Below are positions 46,515-59,405 of a stretch of 64,000 bases of DNA, in pieces. Positions within the stretch are counted from its first letter, which is position 1. Every line of letters begins with the position of its first letter. A program made the position numbers and the translations under genes. Origin of the DNA: Guadua angustifolia (lineage: Eukaryota; Streptophyta; Magnoliopsida; Poales; Poaceae). The stretch covers positions 17,196,423 to 17,260,422 of the forward strand of contig CM070515.1 of NCBI GenBank assembly GCA_036346375.1, given 5' to 3'. Under the pieces are notes generated by a model. It worked only from the letters and a program-made list of their open reading frames with translations, made no database searches and was not told where the DNA came from.

Positions 46515-49500
46515 ATGGTGTCAGATAAGTATGTTAATCGTCCTCCTATGCTTAATGATTCAAATTTTCCTTATTGGAAAAGTCGTATGCAATCCTATAT
46601 TGAAGCTCAAGGTAATGATGTTTGGCGCAAAGTTTCTACTGCATATGATGTTCCAGATATAGTCACTAATGATAATAAAGCAGACGTTGATTTAAATGCT
46701 AAAGCTAAAAACTTGATTTTTCAAGGAATCTCTGAAAAAGAATTTGATCGAGTTTCTCATTTACGTTCTGCACATTCAGTTTGGAAGACATTATGTGACT
46801 ATCATGAAGGTTCAACTAAGATTAAGAAAGTGCGCAAAAATATTTACCAAAAGGACTTTTCTGATTTTGTAATGAGACCAAGTGAATCAATTGATGATCT
46901 TTACTCTCGATTTGAGAAAATCTTGTGCAATTTGCGTGGTGTTGGAGTTAACAATTCAGTAGAGGAGAATGCTAGTAAGATTTTGAGATCTCTGACTCCT
47001 GAATGGCGCATGGTTGTTCTTGCAATCAATCAAATTGTTGATTTGGATACATTGACCATGGATGATCTGTATTCTAGGTTGAAAACTTATGAGATGGATT
47101 CTTTATCACCTAGAGTGATAAAACCTCTACACATGCACTTGTTGCTAACAAAGACATCTTCCGGATTACCATCTTACATCTCCTTATGCGCATTAGCTTC
47201 TTTTTCAGATGAAGCAGTTTGAGATGCTCCCAAGAAGATCGTGTACTCATTTCTTCACGCGCTGTCAAAGCACTCAACAATGTGAGGATGAGGAGGCGTG
47301 GAGATAATACTTCAGGGTCTTTCAACTGCTTTGAGTGTGGTCTTCCCGGGCATATCAAAGCAAATTGTCCCAAGTTGAAAAAGAAGGAAGAAAGGGAACC
47401 AGCACAACGCAGCTCAAGACGTACTACTCCTAGGCATTCCAATTTTCGAAAAGTCGCTAAGAAAGTCTTAGCTGTCTTGGAGGAGTGCGATCTTAGTGAT
47501 GTGGACTTTGAGAGTGACAATGAGCCACGGGACAAGAAGGGAGATACTGATGATGACTTCACTGGCATGTGCTTTATGGCTAAAAGGGATAATGACAGTG
47601 ATTCTGATTTTGATGAGGTAGGACCTTCTTATGATGAACTTGAATATGCTATGGTTAAATTAGCTTCGAACTTAAAAATCTAAGAAGGCACTTAAAGAAA
47701 AAGATCTAGAAATTGATTGTTCCAATTCGAAATTGCAAGGCTTAGATCTTTGATTCTCGATGATGATGCACGTAAGTCATGTGCTTTAATTCACAATGAG
47801 TTTGTTTCACTTAGGAAAGAACATGCTTCTTTGATAAAGCAAGATAGGGAAAATGAGAAACAAATGAAAAATGCTAGTTGTTCAACCATTGATCCGCATG
47901 ATTCAACTTCTTGTTCAAAATGCTCCATCTTGGAATTGAAGTTACATGATGCAAATGCTAGAGTTTCTCAAATGATGATGCCTTGCTCACTCATGAAGTT
48001 CTTTCTGTTCAAATTGTCGAAAACAAAAAGGAATAGTGGGCGCTCCTGTAATAATTGTTTAACTCTGTCTAGAAAGGTTGATTACTTGGAAAAATCATTA
48101 GAACGTTTCACTAAAGGAAAGAAAAACCTAAACATGATTTTGGATCAATCAAAAGTCAAGCACTCATAACAAAGGTTTAGGTTTTGATTCTTATGCTCAT
48201 CATAAAACACATGTTCCCCTTTGTTGTCAAAACTCTTGAAAGTGGAAAGTTTGAAATTGCAAATGAGTCTAAGAAAAGCGTCTTTAAATCTGGAGTTTTA
48301 TCTTCTCTTGTGATGAATGCAAATGTTGCTTCTACTTCTAAAGTTAAACATTCATTAAGTACACTTGCACTCATTGTGGTAGAGATGGACATCTAGTAGA
48401 TTTTTGCTTTAGGCTAGCCAAACAACGAAGCAAGAAAAAGCTAAGGCTAGGTCTAATTTGAGACAGACTCGCTTTACTCCTCATTATGTGCCTAAGGTGA
48501 TCACGAACACCTTTTGTTGCAAGAAACACGAGAAACAAAGAAACTGATTTTGTATACAAGTATACTCGTCTTTGTGCCTACTGTCGTGTGTCTCAATCTT
48601 TGGATTCCTAAAAGCCTTTTATCTAACCTTGATCTTGAGACATCGACATTCTCTTTTGTGTAGGTTGTGAAAGAGAGGAAGGAGAACATATGGTTCATAG
48701 ATTACGGATGTTCAAGACATATGTTGGTGATTCAAAATGGTTCTCCTCCCTCACACAAAGTTCTGGTGATGAGGTCATCACTTTTGGCGACAATTCAAAG
48801 GGAAGAATTCTTGGAAGAGGAATTGTGCGAGTAAATGAAAACTTCATTCTCAAGGATGTAGCTTTGGTAAGCAAGCTCAAATATAATCTGCTCTCAGTTT
48901 CTCAGTTGCTTGATGAAGATCTTGAGGTAAGATTTCAGAAAAATTCTTGTCGTATATTAGATGTTTCTGAAAATCTAGTATGCAACATCACTCGCATTGG
49001 TCGCTTGTTTAAAGGTGATTTTTCATGTTCAACATCTGAAATGACATGTCTTGTATCTCATGTTTCAAAAGATCTAACTTTTTGGCATCGTAGACTTGGT
49101 CATATTGGTTTTGATCACCTTTCACGCATTAGTAAATCAAACTTGCTCAGAGGTTTGCTGAATTAAAGTATGACAAAACAAGTAATTTGACTTGCTCTCC
49201 TGTCAACATGGAAAAATGATCGCACCACCACATTTTCCTATTTCATTGTTATGACTAATGCTCCGGTCACTTCTACATATGGACACGGTTGGACCAAAGA
49301 AGAGTAAAATCTGCAGGAGGTAAGTGGTATGTTCTTGTGATTGTAGATGATTACTCTAGGTACTCTTGGGTATATTTCATGACTACCAAAGATGAAGCTT
49401 TTGAATTGTTTTAAGAGTTTGCATTAAGGTTGCTCAAGGAATTGCTCAAGCACTTAAAGTAATTAGGAGTGATAATGGAGGAGAATTTAAGAACAATCTT

Positions 49501-51830
49501 TTGCATCTTTACATTACGAACATGGAATTGAACATCAATTTTCTTACGCTTTCGAGTTCCTCAACAAAATGGTGTTGTTGAGAGGAAAAATCGCACACTA
49601 GTTGAGATGGCTAGAACAATGCTTGATGAATATTCTACTCCTAGGAAGTTTTAATGAAGCTATTTCTCTTGCTTGCTACATTTCAAATAGATTATTTTTG
49701 AGAGCAAAGCTTCATAGAACTTCTTATGAACTTCGGTTTGGACGTATTCCCAGCATCTCCCATATGCGTGTTTTTGGTTGTAAATGTTTTATTCTCAAAC
49801 ATGGAAACCTTGATAAGTTTGAATCAAGATGCTCTGATGGATTGTATCTTGGTTATGCTATTCACACTCGTGGTTACCGTGTGCTGAATTTAGAAACTAA
49901 CAAAATTGTTGAGACTTGTGAAGTCACTTTTGATGAGGCTAGTCTTGGTACTAGACCCGAATTTTCAGGACATAAGTTACTTGCAATTCGAAAGTATCTT
50001 TTGGAAGAAAGTGATGATGAAGATGAAGATGAAAGTGGTAATCAAGTTGGCAACTCGATTCACCAATTCAACCACAGGGAGAAAATCGGCAAGCATCTTG
50101 AAAATTCTTCCAAAGAAACATACATGATCTTGGACCTCGTGCAACTTCAGAAATTTCAGCACCATTGCACATTCAACGAAGACATCCTCTGAACAAATGA
50201 TTGGTGAGTTAAATGTGCGTGTGCTTCAAACAGTACAATACTAATGACTCATATGCTCATCTTGCTTTTGTTGCATCCTTTGAACCCCAAGATGTAAGTC
50301 ACGCATTATCGATGAGTCTTGGATTAATGCCATGCATGAGGAACTTGAGAATTTTGAGCATAATAAGGTTTGGGTTTTAGTTCCAACTCCTTTAGGTCGA
50401 ATATCATTGGAACTAAATGGGTTTTAAGAATAAACAAAGTCAAGATGGGGTTGTTGTTAGAAACAAAGCTAGATTGGTTGCTCAAGGTTTTTCTCAAATT
50501 GAAGGACTTGATTTTGATGAAACTTTTGCACTGTTGCTAGACTTGAAGCCATTAGAATTTTGTTGGCCTTTCTGCATCTAAAGGTTTTAGATTGTATCAA
50601 ATGGACGTCAAAAGTGCTTTTCTAAATGGTTTTATCTCTGAAGAAGTTTATGTCAAACAACCTCTGGATTTGAAAATCCAAATACCTGACCATGTTTTTA
50701 AGTTGTCCAAAGCTTTATATGGTTTAAAACAAGCTCCTCGGGCTTGGTATGATAGGCTTAAATCATATTTCTTTGGAAAATGATTTTGAAATGGGCAAAG
50801 TTGATAAAACCTTGTTTTCTCTCAAGCATGGCAATGATCTGTTACTTGTTCAGATTTATGTGGATGATATCATTTTTTGTGGTACTTCTCATGCTCTGGT
50901 TGCAAAGTTTTCAGACACTATGAGTAGGGAATTTGAGATGAGTATGATGGGTGAGCTCACATACTTTTTGGGTTTACAAGTCAAGCAAACAAGGCAAGGT
51001 ATCTTTGTTCACCAAACGAAGTACACAAAAGATCTCCTTCGACATTTTGAGATGGAATCATGCAAACCAATTTCCACACCTATTGGCACAACAACTACTT
51101 TGGATCCGGATGAAGAAGGAGAACCGGTTAACCAAAAGGAGTATCGAAGCATGATTGGATCGCTTCTTTATCTCACTGCTTCAAGACCAGACATACACTT
51201 TGCGGTATGTTTATGTGCTCGTTTTCAAGCTTCCCCACGTGCTTCTCATCGACAAGCGGTAAAACGAATTCTTCGCTATTTACAATCCACTTTAGAGTTT
51301 GGCTTATGGTACTCTTCATCATCATGTTTATCACTTAGAGCCTTCTCGATGCTGATTTTTGGGTTGTAGAATTAACGGAAAAGTACCTCTGGAACATGTC
51401 ATTTTATTGGTACATCTTTAGTTGCTTGGTCATCTAGAAAACAAGTTTACATTGCTCTCTCAAGCGCTGAATCTGAATATGTTCTTTGCCGCCGCATGTT
51501 GTGCTCAAGTGCTTTGGATGATATCAACTTTAAAGGATTTTGGATTAATTATAGATAGTGTTCCACTTTTTTGTGATAACACTAGTGCTATTAATATTGC
51601 TAAAAATCCAGTGCAACATTCTCGAACAAAGCATATTGATGTTCGTTATCATTTTCTTCGAGATCATGTGGAAAAGGAGATGTTGTGTTGCATTTTGTTG
51701 ATTACGAGTTGCAAATCGTGATATTTTCACAAAACCACTTGATGCTTCTCGATTTGCCTTTTTGAGGGGAGAGCTGGGCGTTGTGCACCCCATGAGCTTG
51801 TTTTGAGGGGGAGTTTTATGTCAAGTCTGT
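46515..51830 (+). pseudogene. Decayed gag-pol of the Sirevirus-like element
   Basis: Gag starts at the ATG at 46515 (MVSDKYVNRPPMLNDSNFPY) and runs to about 47100, where the frame shifts. The zinc knuckle CFECGLPGHIKANC is at about 47330. The protease site reads WFIDYGCSRHM (about 48690), with DYG replacing the usual DSG. Pre-integrase FWHRRLGHIGFDHLSRIS is at about 49080; integrase GKWYVLVIVDDYSRYSWVYF (about 49320) and RSDNGGEFKN. Reverse transcriptase: YQMDVKSAFLNGFISEEVYV, LYGLKQAPRAWYDRL and YVDD (50595-50880), with a frame change between them. Then GSLLYLTASRPDI and RNase H SSRKQVYIALSSAESEYV (to about 51480), followed by in-frame stops. At least eight frame breaks are visible, so no functional polyprotein is possible. 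Confidence 0.92.
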
Positions 51831-52858
51831 TACTTAATGAGCTTACTTTATCATATTTCTTTATATATTATGTAATTAAGCTTATATATGATAATCTAAA
51901 TTGTCCTACTTGAACTAAAAGTGACATTCGAATTCCTTAGTTTAATTGTCTATAGCGCATGCTCTGTGATATCTTCTTTGTTATAGGCCCGATATTGAAT
52001 CCTCTTGACAAAGTTGGGCTATGAAGCATGTGTGTTTTTCAGCTTTACTCTTTCATAGACCATTTAATATCTTTGCATGTTTAAAATAAAAGAAAAAGGG
52101 AATAAGAAAAAAAAGGGGGCTCAAATCTGCAAGAAGCTTGTCAAAATTATCAACATGTGCAAAAGCTTCAAGATGTATGCTTCGAGCATGCCATTCCCTA
52201 AAAGATAAGATGTATGCTACAAGCATGCCATTCCCTGAAAGATAAGATGTATGCTTCAAGCATGCCATTCATTGAAAATAAAAGAAGTATGCTTCAAGCA
52301 TGCCACATGCTGTTTACTGTTATCAAGATTATTTTGGTCTACTAGACTGGAGTTGAAACTACTTGCTTGCCCTGAGTTGTTAGTTGCTTCAGTTTTGGGC
52401 CTAGCTTTTTTTGCCAAGATTGTGCTTAGTACTTGGCTATAGTTGATTAAATGGAGGTTGAGATGCATGTCACTTCCTAACTTGATTAAATAATATTAAG
52501 TTCATGTATTATGCTTATTATGTGATATATACGGTTATATGATCAAGAAAGCTCATTGGTTCTTTTCTTGGCACTCATTTGTTTTTCCTTGCTGAAATCA
52601 TTGTCAAAGGGGGAGAAGAAAGTTTACATTCAAGGGAGAAGTAAAATGTTTTATTGGCAAAAGGGAGTTTTTTTTGGAGTCAAAGGGGGAGAAAATTTTG
52701 TGCACATTCGCTTCTTTTTAGGAGAGATTTTTCACTGTGTTTTTTGATCACTTTGCTTTTTGTTTTAAAATGAAATTTCTTAAAATCTTTTTCTTGTGAA
52801 GAGAATGCCGATGTTCTGTTCTAAACGGTGTTGCCAATGTTTTCATCAAGGGGGAGAT
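51760..52858 (+). other. Multiple polypurine tracts and 3' non-coding region
   Basis: Five purine tracts are seen: GAGGGGAGAG at about 51764, GAGGGGGAG at about 51805, AAAGGGGGAG at 52606, AAAGGGGGAG at 52682, and AAGGGGGAGA at 52848-52857 directly before the 3' LTR. Between them (52190-52280) is a short repeat of AAGATGTATGCTTCAAGCAT-like units. Confidence 0.85.
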
Positions 52859-54422
52859 TGTGAAATCATGTGATGAAAAATTGGTTTAGGAAAGAAATTG
52901 GCATTGCAAAGTGTTTTTGGTTATAGCATACGTTATTTGAGATACATCTGCTTGATGCAATGCACTCGTGAGTGGTTGCATGGATTGACCTTGAGTCAAG
53001 TCGTGGATTTGTGCTCGTGCACGGTTTTTGTGTTTATTCATGTGCAGGTGTTGCTCGAGGGTGAACGTAGTCGATGACGGGACCGGAACTAGGTTCATGG
53101 AGGAACTGAGGTTCGGGACTAGGTTCAGGGAGGAATCGAGGTCTTGGTGGTCAAGGATGTCATGCGGGACGTTCAAAGCTAGAGAACATGCACATGAAGG
53201 CTGGTTAGTCACGTATGTGCAGCAGGGCTGATCATGCGTGCAAGGTATTTGTTTCGGCCTTGTTGGGCCAAGTTGAGATAGATACGAACTCTTTCCATGT
53301 TGGGAGTGGAGTTGTATTCAATCTCTTTGTGGTTGCTCTGTATAAATAGGGGGATGTGTCCCCTGTTTATTGTTAAGCGTTTTGGGTTTTAGGGTTTGTA
53401 CTCTTGTGTTGGAGTACTTTAGACAATAAAATAAAAATCAATCTTCCAGAAAGTTTTCTTGCATTTGCTCTCGGCGGCTGTGCGTTTCGGCGAGAGATTT
53501 TGCTCCCGCAGTCGGCGACTAGAAGTGCTGGAGACGTTTTTGCTGGAGGCTCATCAAGCTCCTGACGTCGAACTGTTTGCATGCAAGAAGAAGCGACTAG
53601 ATAATCTCTTGACTTGCAACGTGACGTCTTGGAGTTTGTATCTAAACTGAATACTCGAGTGCTCTTGCAACGAAAGTTCTCCGATCGATTGTTTCTCCTT
53701 GTGCCGCTCAAGTTCTGGAGATTTGTCCGTCATAGCTTTGGAGATCAGTTTTCATCATCACCTGATTCAGTCATCTTGCAAAGGTAATATCTTTTGATTC
53801 GTAGATCCGATCGAGTTGATTTTTGTTGCGTTAGTTTCATATTTGAATCTAGTTTCTACAGTTAAAATTTCATGTCGATCTAACGGTTGAATCTCTGATA
53901 ATCTTATTGTTTATGCTTTGTCCGTCGCTAGTCTGTTTTTGGTCCGTCGTTATTAGATCGGGATTTGTTTTGGCTGTCTTACGAGGGGTATAACTTTAGA
54001 TCTATAAGTCGGATTGAGTTGATTCTTTCTGTGTTAGCTTCGGAATAGGGTCTAGTTTCTGCAGTTAAATTTTCACATCAATCCAACAGTTGGATCTTTG
54101 GGAATTATTGTTTTAGTGAACGTGTGTTAGGCTGTCTTCATTTTGTCCGTCATACACATATCAGAGACGAAACTTTGTCCGTCATACACATGCCACTCCT
54201 TTGCTACAGTAGAAATTTAGTCCGTCATACACGTCCAATTCTCTGTCCGAACTGAAGTTTTGTCCGTCCTACATATGCAAATTTGAGTTGGTTTAACAAG
54301 GTTCTTGTTGAATACAAATTAAGCAATCTGAGTTTGTCTGGAGTGTTTCAAAAGACAAAAATTTGATATTAGCTTCCGTTCAATCATTCACCCCCCTCTG
54401 ATTGACGCCATCCGATCCTACA
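52859..54422 (+). repeat. 3' LTR of the Sirevirus-like element
   Basis: 1564 bp copy of 44931-46489. By eye the differences are a few per hundred bases, several being 1-3 base indels in GC-rich spots around 53470-53560. Confidence 0.93.
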
Positions 54423-54543
54423 GATTTAACATATATTATCAGTACTTGAATATGCAAATCAGAATCCAATCTGTATATCACACAAGTTTAGGATTTCGCT
54501 AGTACACACAAGCTCAACATAGATGAATATCACAATCATGCAT

Positions 54544-56094
54544 TGCAGGATCAAGGATAACCGACTAGAGGGGGTGAATAGGAAGTTTTTAAAATTCTTC
54601 ATCTTTAATTGCAATAAATAAATTATCTAAGCAAGAATTACAATTTTGATAATTAAAACCTAAATTCTTTATGTTTCATTAAGTGCACCGACAACCTAAG
54701 TATAGGCAAGAATACAATCCTAAGTACAAGATTAATACACTAAAATTGCTAGAAATGTAAATTGCACAAAAGAATCAAGAATTCAATCCACAAGAGAAAA
54801 TGACATGATATTTATCCTATGGTCTCAAAGATTTGCCGGTCTCCCCTAATCCATATCGAGGAATTTTGATCAACTTCAAGCTGACTCCTTATCTCAATTG
54901 AGCCTCCCTCAATCACTTGGTAGTTCTTTTCCGCTCCAGGTAGGCGAACTCCAGCCTTTACAAGCTTGTTGGGGTTTCTCACAAGCTCCGTTGAGAAGCT
55001 CACTGCGCACAAATGCCTCCAAGCCGTTTAAAAGGCGGCAAGCTCCAAGAGTAATAAGCCTTATCGCTTGCTTGAGGTCAAATCAAATGTTTAAAGGATC
55101 AACACTAAATGCAACACTTGAATTTGCTCCTAACTCTCACAAAATGAGAATTTAATGCACACAAGAGAGTTGTAGACTTGCTAGAGCTCAAGAATGATCA
55201 ATAAGATCCAAAAAGAGCTCTAGTATGCAGGTGTAGGGGTATTTATAACCCTACCCACTCTTCCAACCATTGGAGGTGAAAATCATAAAAAAATCAGTAA
55301 ACCTAGAGCTACCACCCATGTAAGGCTGGTAACACCGGCCTCTTGCTCAATGGTTGGCTTAGGGCATTACAATGGACTGTTAGAGGTCGTTACCCCTGAG
55401 GGATGGTGCTACCACCCTACTAAGGCCGGTAGCACCGACATTTTTCCTTTTTGCTTCGGCCAAAATATGCTTTCTGTAATATTTAGACCGAATGTAGGGC
55501 CGATAACATCAGCCAGACTGATTTGGCCAAAAACTTGTGCTCTATAAATTACATGCCGCTTAGCGGGTCAGTGCTACTACTCGGTCGTTAGCACCGGCCT
55601 TATGCCTAGTAGCACCGAAGGCTAATTTCTCAGCCAACCAACCTCTTTGGAATTCTTACACTGGCTAAGGGGCTAGTGCTACCGCTTGACTGGTAGCACT
55701 AGCCTGACTGTGGCTTGCCAAGGATTTTCAATTTAAACTCACCACCAAATATTTTATAATTATAAGGATGCACAATTGAGCCATTTAGACCTTGATGAAC
55801 TTCAAACTACTAGCCAAGACTCTTCTTGATAGTACGACACCTATTCTAGCAACCCAATCTTTCTCCAAAACTTCAAAGTCGGCAAAAGCAATGAAAAGGT
55901 CCTTAATTTTATACCTTGGCTATTTAGCTTGACGCATAGATCTTCTTTTGCTCTATTTTCATGCTTCATCACGTTCCATGACTAGGACCAACATATTTTC
56001 AATATACTCGATGAAAATATTAGTCTCATTAATCATGATTGTCATTAATTACCAAAACCAAAACGAATTGGTGACCTAGATGCTTTCATACACA
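54544..56094 (-). repeat. LTR (or most of one) of another Copia element
   Basis: The left edge reads TGCAGGATCAAGGATAACCG followed by GAGGGGGTGAATAGGAA. In reverse this is the 'attcaccccctctagtcgg...gatcctgca' 3' terminus of Sirevirus-type LTRs. The right part contains, in reverse, GGTAATTAATGACAATCATG, a usual LTR start region. GTAGCACCGGCC-like words recur at 55330-55710. No internal region or second LTR is adjacent, and no duplication was confirmed, so the right edge is approximate. Confidence 0.6.
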
Positions 56095-56507
56095 ATGAAA
56101 ACATAATAAGAGACTTCACATACTAAATATAAACATGTTGACTGATCATATGGTCGACTTTTACATGACTAAGCCACACAATGCTAAACTATAAAGATTA
56201 AATTAAATTGCAATGGAAAGAAAATGTAGATAATCTCTCAATATACTGTAGATGACTGATAAGGGTCGCACCCTAGACATTCGCCTCCTCCTAGTACTCC
56301 TCTTCTAAAGCTGGTGTAGATTTCTCTTCAACTGATGATTTTGTTGTTGGCAAAGGAGAGTACATAAAGCACTCAACAAGTTGTGCACATAATACAATCC
56401 TAACTAACATAATTATGTACAAAGCTTATTCCAATAGATGGCTAATATGGTTATTTTACAGTAAAGCAGTATTTATAAATGAGTGCAATAATCTCTACTA
56501 ATATAAA
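56095..56507. other. Junction DNA next to the truncated Gypsy element
   Basis: AT-rich. A short plus-strand open stretch near 56315-56370 reads FSSTDDFVVGKGEYIKHST but has no family I recognise. The Gypsy reverse transcriptase frame ends at about 56508. Confidence 0.4.
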
Positions 56508-59151
56508 TATGACCAAGGAATCCCACTTCCGAAATCCAAAACTCACACTTCTTTAACCTGGCATAAAATTGATTCTCCCTTAGCGAACGAAGCACAAGCC
56601 TCAAATGACGAGCATGCTCCTCTTCTGACTTGGAGTAGATTAAAATATCATCAATGAACACTACCACGAAATCATCAAGATACTCATGTAGCAAATTGTT
56701 CATCGTCTCCATAAAAACAGCAGGGGCATTTGTTAATCCAAAAGACATAACCTTAAATTCATAGTGCCCATACCTAGTGGAGAAAGCTGTTTTCTCAATA
56801 TCTTGCTCCCTCACACGAATCTGATTGTAACCCGATTGAAGATCAATTTTAGAAAACACCTTTGCTCCTTCAATTGGTCAAACAAATCTTCGATCACGAG
56901 GTAGAGGGTATTTGTTCTTGATGGTCACCAAGTTAAGAGCACGATAGTCTACACACATACGCCAACCCCCATCTTTCTTAGCAACAAAAAGGACAGGCGC
57001 TCCCCACGGTGACACACTACGCTGAATCAGCCCTTTAGACAACAAATCGTCCAATTGCTTCTTCAGCTCCTCTTGAAAAGGACGAGCCAAGCGATAAGGT
57101 GCCAAAGAAATAGGTCGCGCGCCCGGGACAAGATCAATCCGAAATTCCACGTCCCTTATTGGCGGCAACCCAGGCAGATCATCGGGAAACACATCAGCAA
57201 ATTCCTTCACCACAGGAATCTCCTCAATGGTTACCGAATTGGTTAGTTTTTCTGACATGGCCAAGAGTACCCCTGACTTCAACATACGACGGCCAAGAAA
57301 TAAACTAGCCAGCACAAAGAGGGAGCTGGAGGGTGCACCACCCTGAAAAACCAGCTCAACTCCTGAGGATGCCTGCAAGGTAACTGTTTTCCAATAGCAA
57401 CAAATTTTGGCGCGGTACTGATGCAACCAATCCATGCCCAAGATAACATCGAACGGGGCCAACTGGATAACCATCAGATTAGCAAAGAAATCCTCATCAT
57501 CAATGGTAATAGTGCAACCCGCATACCATTGAACTTGAAATAAGCCCACCAGAGAAGTAACCACCACAGACTTAGCAATACACTGCATCCCCAACTTAGC
57601 CCTTCTAGCAAACTCAATTGACACAAAAGAATAGGATGCTCTTGAATCAAAGAGAATAAAAGCATCAGCTGAATTCACAAGTAAAGTACCTGTCACCACA
57701 TCTGGACGTCCATCTGACACAGCAGTCGGCAGTGAATAGACTCCTGGTGGCGCCGGGGCGGTGGGAGCCCCGACACCCTGAGGGAGTGGCACCGACACTG
57801 GAGGTGGTGCAACAAACTGAGGGGGAGCCGACGGCTGGGGCTGCCAAGAAGCCGCAGGTGGTGCCCACGCAGAAGGTTGCGAAGAACCGGAGTTGCTGAC
57901 CAACATCCGAATCGATCCCTTAGACGAAGCACTCGAGTCGGGGTGGGTGGCACCGGCTCCCACTTGATGATCTTTGTTGGGATTCGACCGCACACTCGCC
58001 CCATATGGCCAGGACGGCCACAATGATGACACTCCCCCGACCAAACACACTCCGCAGCGCGATGCCCACCACCGCACTTGAAGCAAATCATACCTTGCCC
58101 TAGAACAGGGCGAACAGCCGCACGCTGGAAGGACGATGAAGATGACCGAGGGTTCTTTGCCTTGGTTCCCGAGGAAGAACCCTGTCCCCCCTTGGATTTC
58201 TTGGAAGGGGGTCGCTGGAAGGACCCACCTCCCCCACCAAAACCTCTCTTTTGCCCACCACCAGGAGCTACAGAAACTCCTGCACCACCAGAGAGGGACT
58301 TTTCTTTGGAAAGCTCCAATTCAAGCTCCATACCCTTAGCTTGATCCACCACAGTCGCGAAGTCACGGGGAACGGTGGCTCCCATGATCACCCTAAACTC
58401 CTGGTTAAGGCCTCTACGGAACCTTCGAGCCTTCTCTTGATCATTCGATGCCACTGCAGGTATGAAACGGACAATATTATTGAACTCCGTCTCATATTCC
58501 GCCACCGACTTCTTGCCTTGGGAGAGGGTGGCTAAAGAGTGCTCCATCCTCTCAAGGAAAGACTCCGGGTAGAACTTGGCCCGAAAGTGGTGGACGAAAT
58601 CCTCCCATGTGACTGGTCCAAGAGTGGGGGCTCTCGCTGCAAGAACCCCCTCCCACCAGATATCCGCTTGGCCTTTCAACTGGAAGGCCACAAAGCGAGC
58701 CTTCTGGACCGAAGTCATCTCTAGGACCTCAAACTGCCTCTCCAAATACTGGAGCCAATCTGCAGATTGGACCGGTGTGCCTGACCCATCAAAAGTATCC
58801 AGGCGAAGGGACATCCACTCCCGGAGGCTCATCCTAGCCTCGACGCTCTGAGGCGTGCGGGGGCTCTCAGAGGTGGAGGCACCGCAGCAGAGCCACTGAA
58901 CGCAGCGACGCAACTCCTGCACCTCCTTTTGCAACGCTGCGGCTCGGCCAAGGTGGCGGCCTCAACCCCGGCTGATCTGCAGGACACCCTCTGAGCAGTG
59001 CAGGAGCATAGCGAACCGCTTCCCAAAGAACAGACTCGGCTGACACCACGAGGTGGGTGTCGCCCACCTCGACCATGGCCTCGGCGGCCACCACGACCCG
59101 AGGGCGGCCTCTACCCTTGGCATAGCTACAACCACCACAATCTAACATCAA
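56508..59151 (-). pseudogene. Gypsy gag-pol, frameshifted and truncated
   Basis: An ATG at 59151 opens gag (MMLDCGGCSYAKGRGRPR), followed by a frame change near 58930. The capsid region includes WLQYLERQFEVLEMTSVQKA, LKGQADIWWE and FRAKFYPESF. Two zinc knuckles follow: CFKCGGGHRAAEC and CHHCGRPGHMGRVC. The frame shifts near 58000 into protease and reverse transcriptase. The protease site reads FDSRAS where DSGAS is expected; VILGMDWLHQY is intact. Reverse transcriptase has WGAPVLFVAKKDGGWRMCVD, two frame changes near 56880, FSKIDLQSGYNQIRV and FIDD, then ends abruptly. It cannot make an active polyprotein. Confidence 0.9.
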
Positions 59152-59391
59152 GACAAATCTCGGTACAACAACATACTAACATTTCATCTATCAAGAACAT
59201 AAAACACATAGAACAATAAAGCGCGATGCAATGATTTACCATACCCTTCCTATTGTGCTCCAAGTGTGTCAAAATTTTACTTTCTTAGTCAGCCTACAAC
59301 AAGTTTTAAATTTATTTACCCAAAGCAACTTTTAAAGAGTGAATACATCTAGGCCATGCTTCTAGGTTTATAGATCACTGACCTAACGCCT

Positions 59392-59403
59392 GCTCTGATA
59401 CCA
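59392..59403 (-). other. Primer-binding site of the truncated Gypsy
   Basis: The minus strand reads TGGTATCAGAGC, two bases from the end of the LTR (GGTGTTACA). It matches the initiator Met tRNA. Confidence 0.88.
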
Positions 59404-59405
59404 AC

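Larger units (their letters stand above)
44931..54422 (+). mobile_element. Full-length Sirevirus-like Copia retrotransposon, coding-dead
   Basis: 9492 bp with two long LTRs (44931-46489 and 52859-54422), TGTGAAATC starts and CCTACA ends, flanked by the 5-bp duplication GATTT (44926-44930 and 54423-54427). The primer-binding site TGGTATCAGAGC is at 46492-46503. Upstream of the 3' LTR there are several GAGGGGA/AAGGGGGAG purine tracts, a known Sirevirus hallmark. Gag and pol are in order but broken by many frameshifts and stops. Confidence 0.93.
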
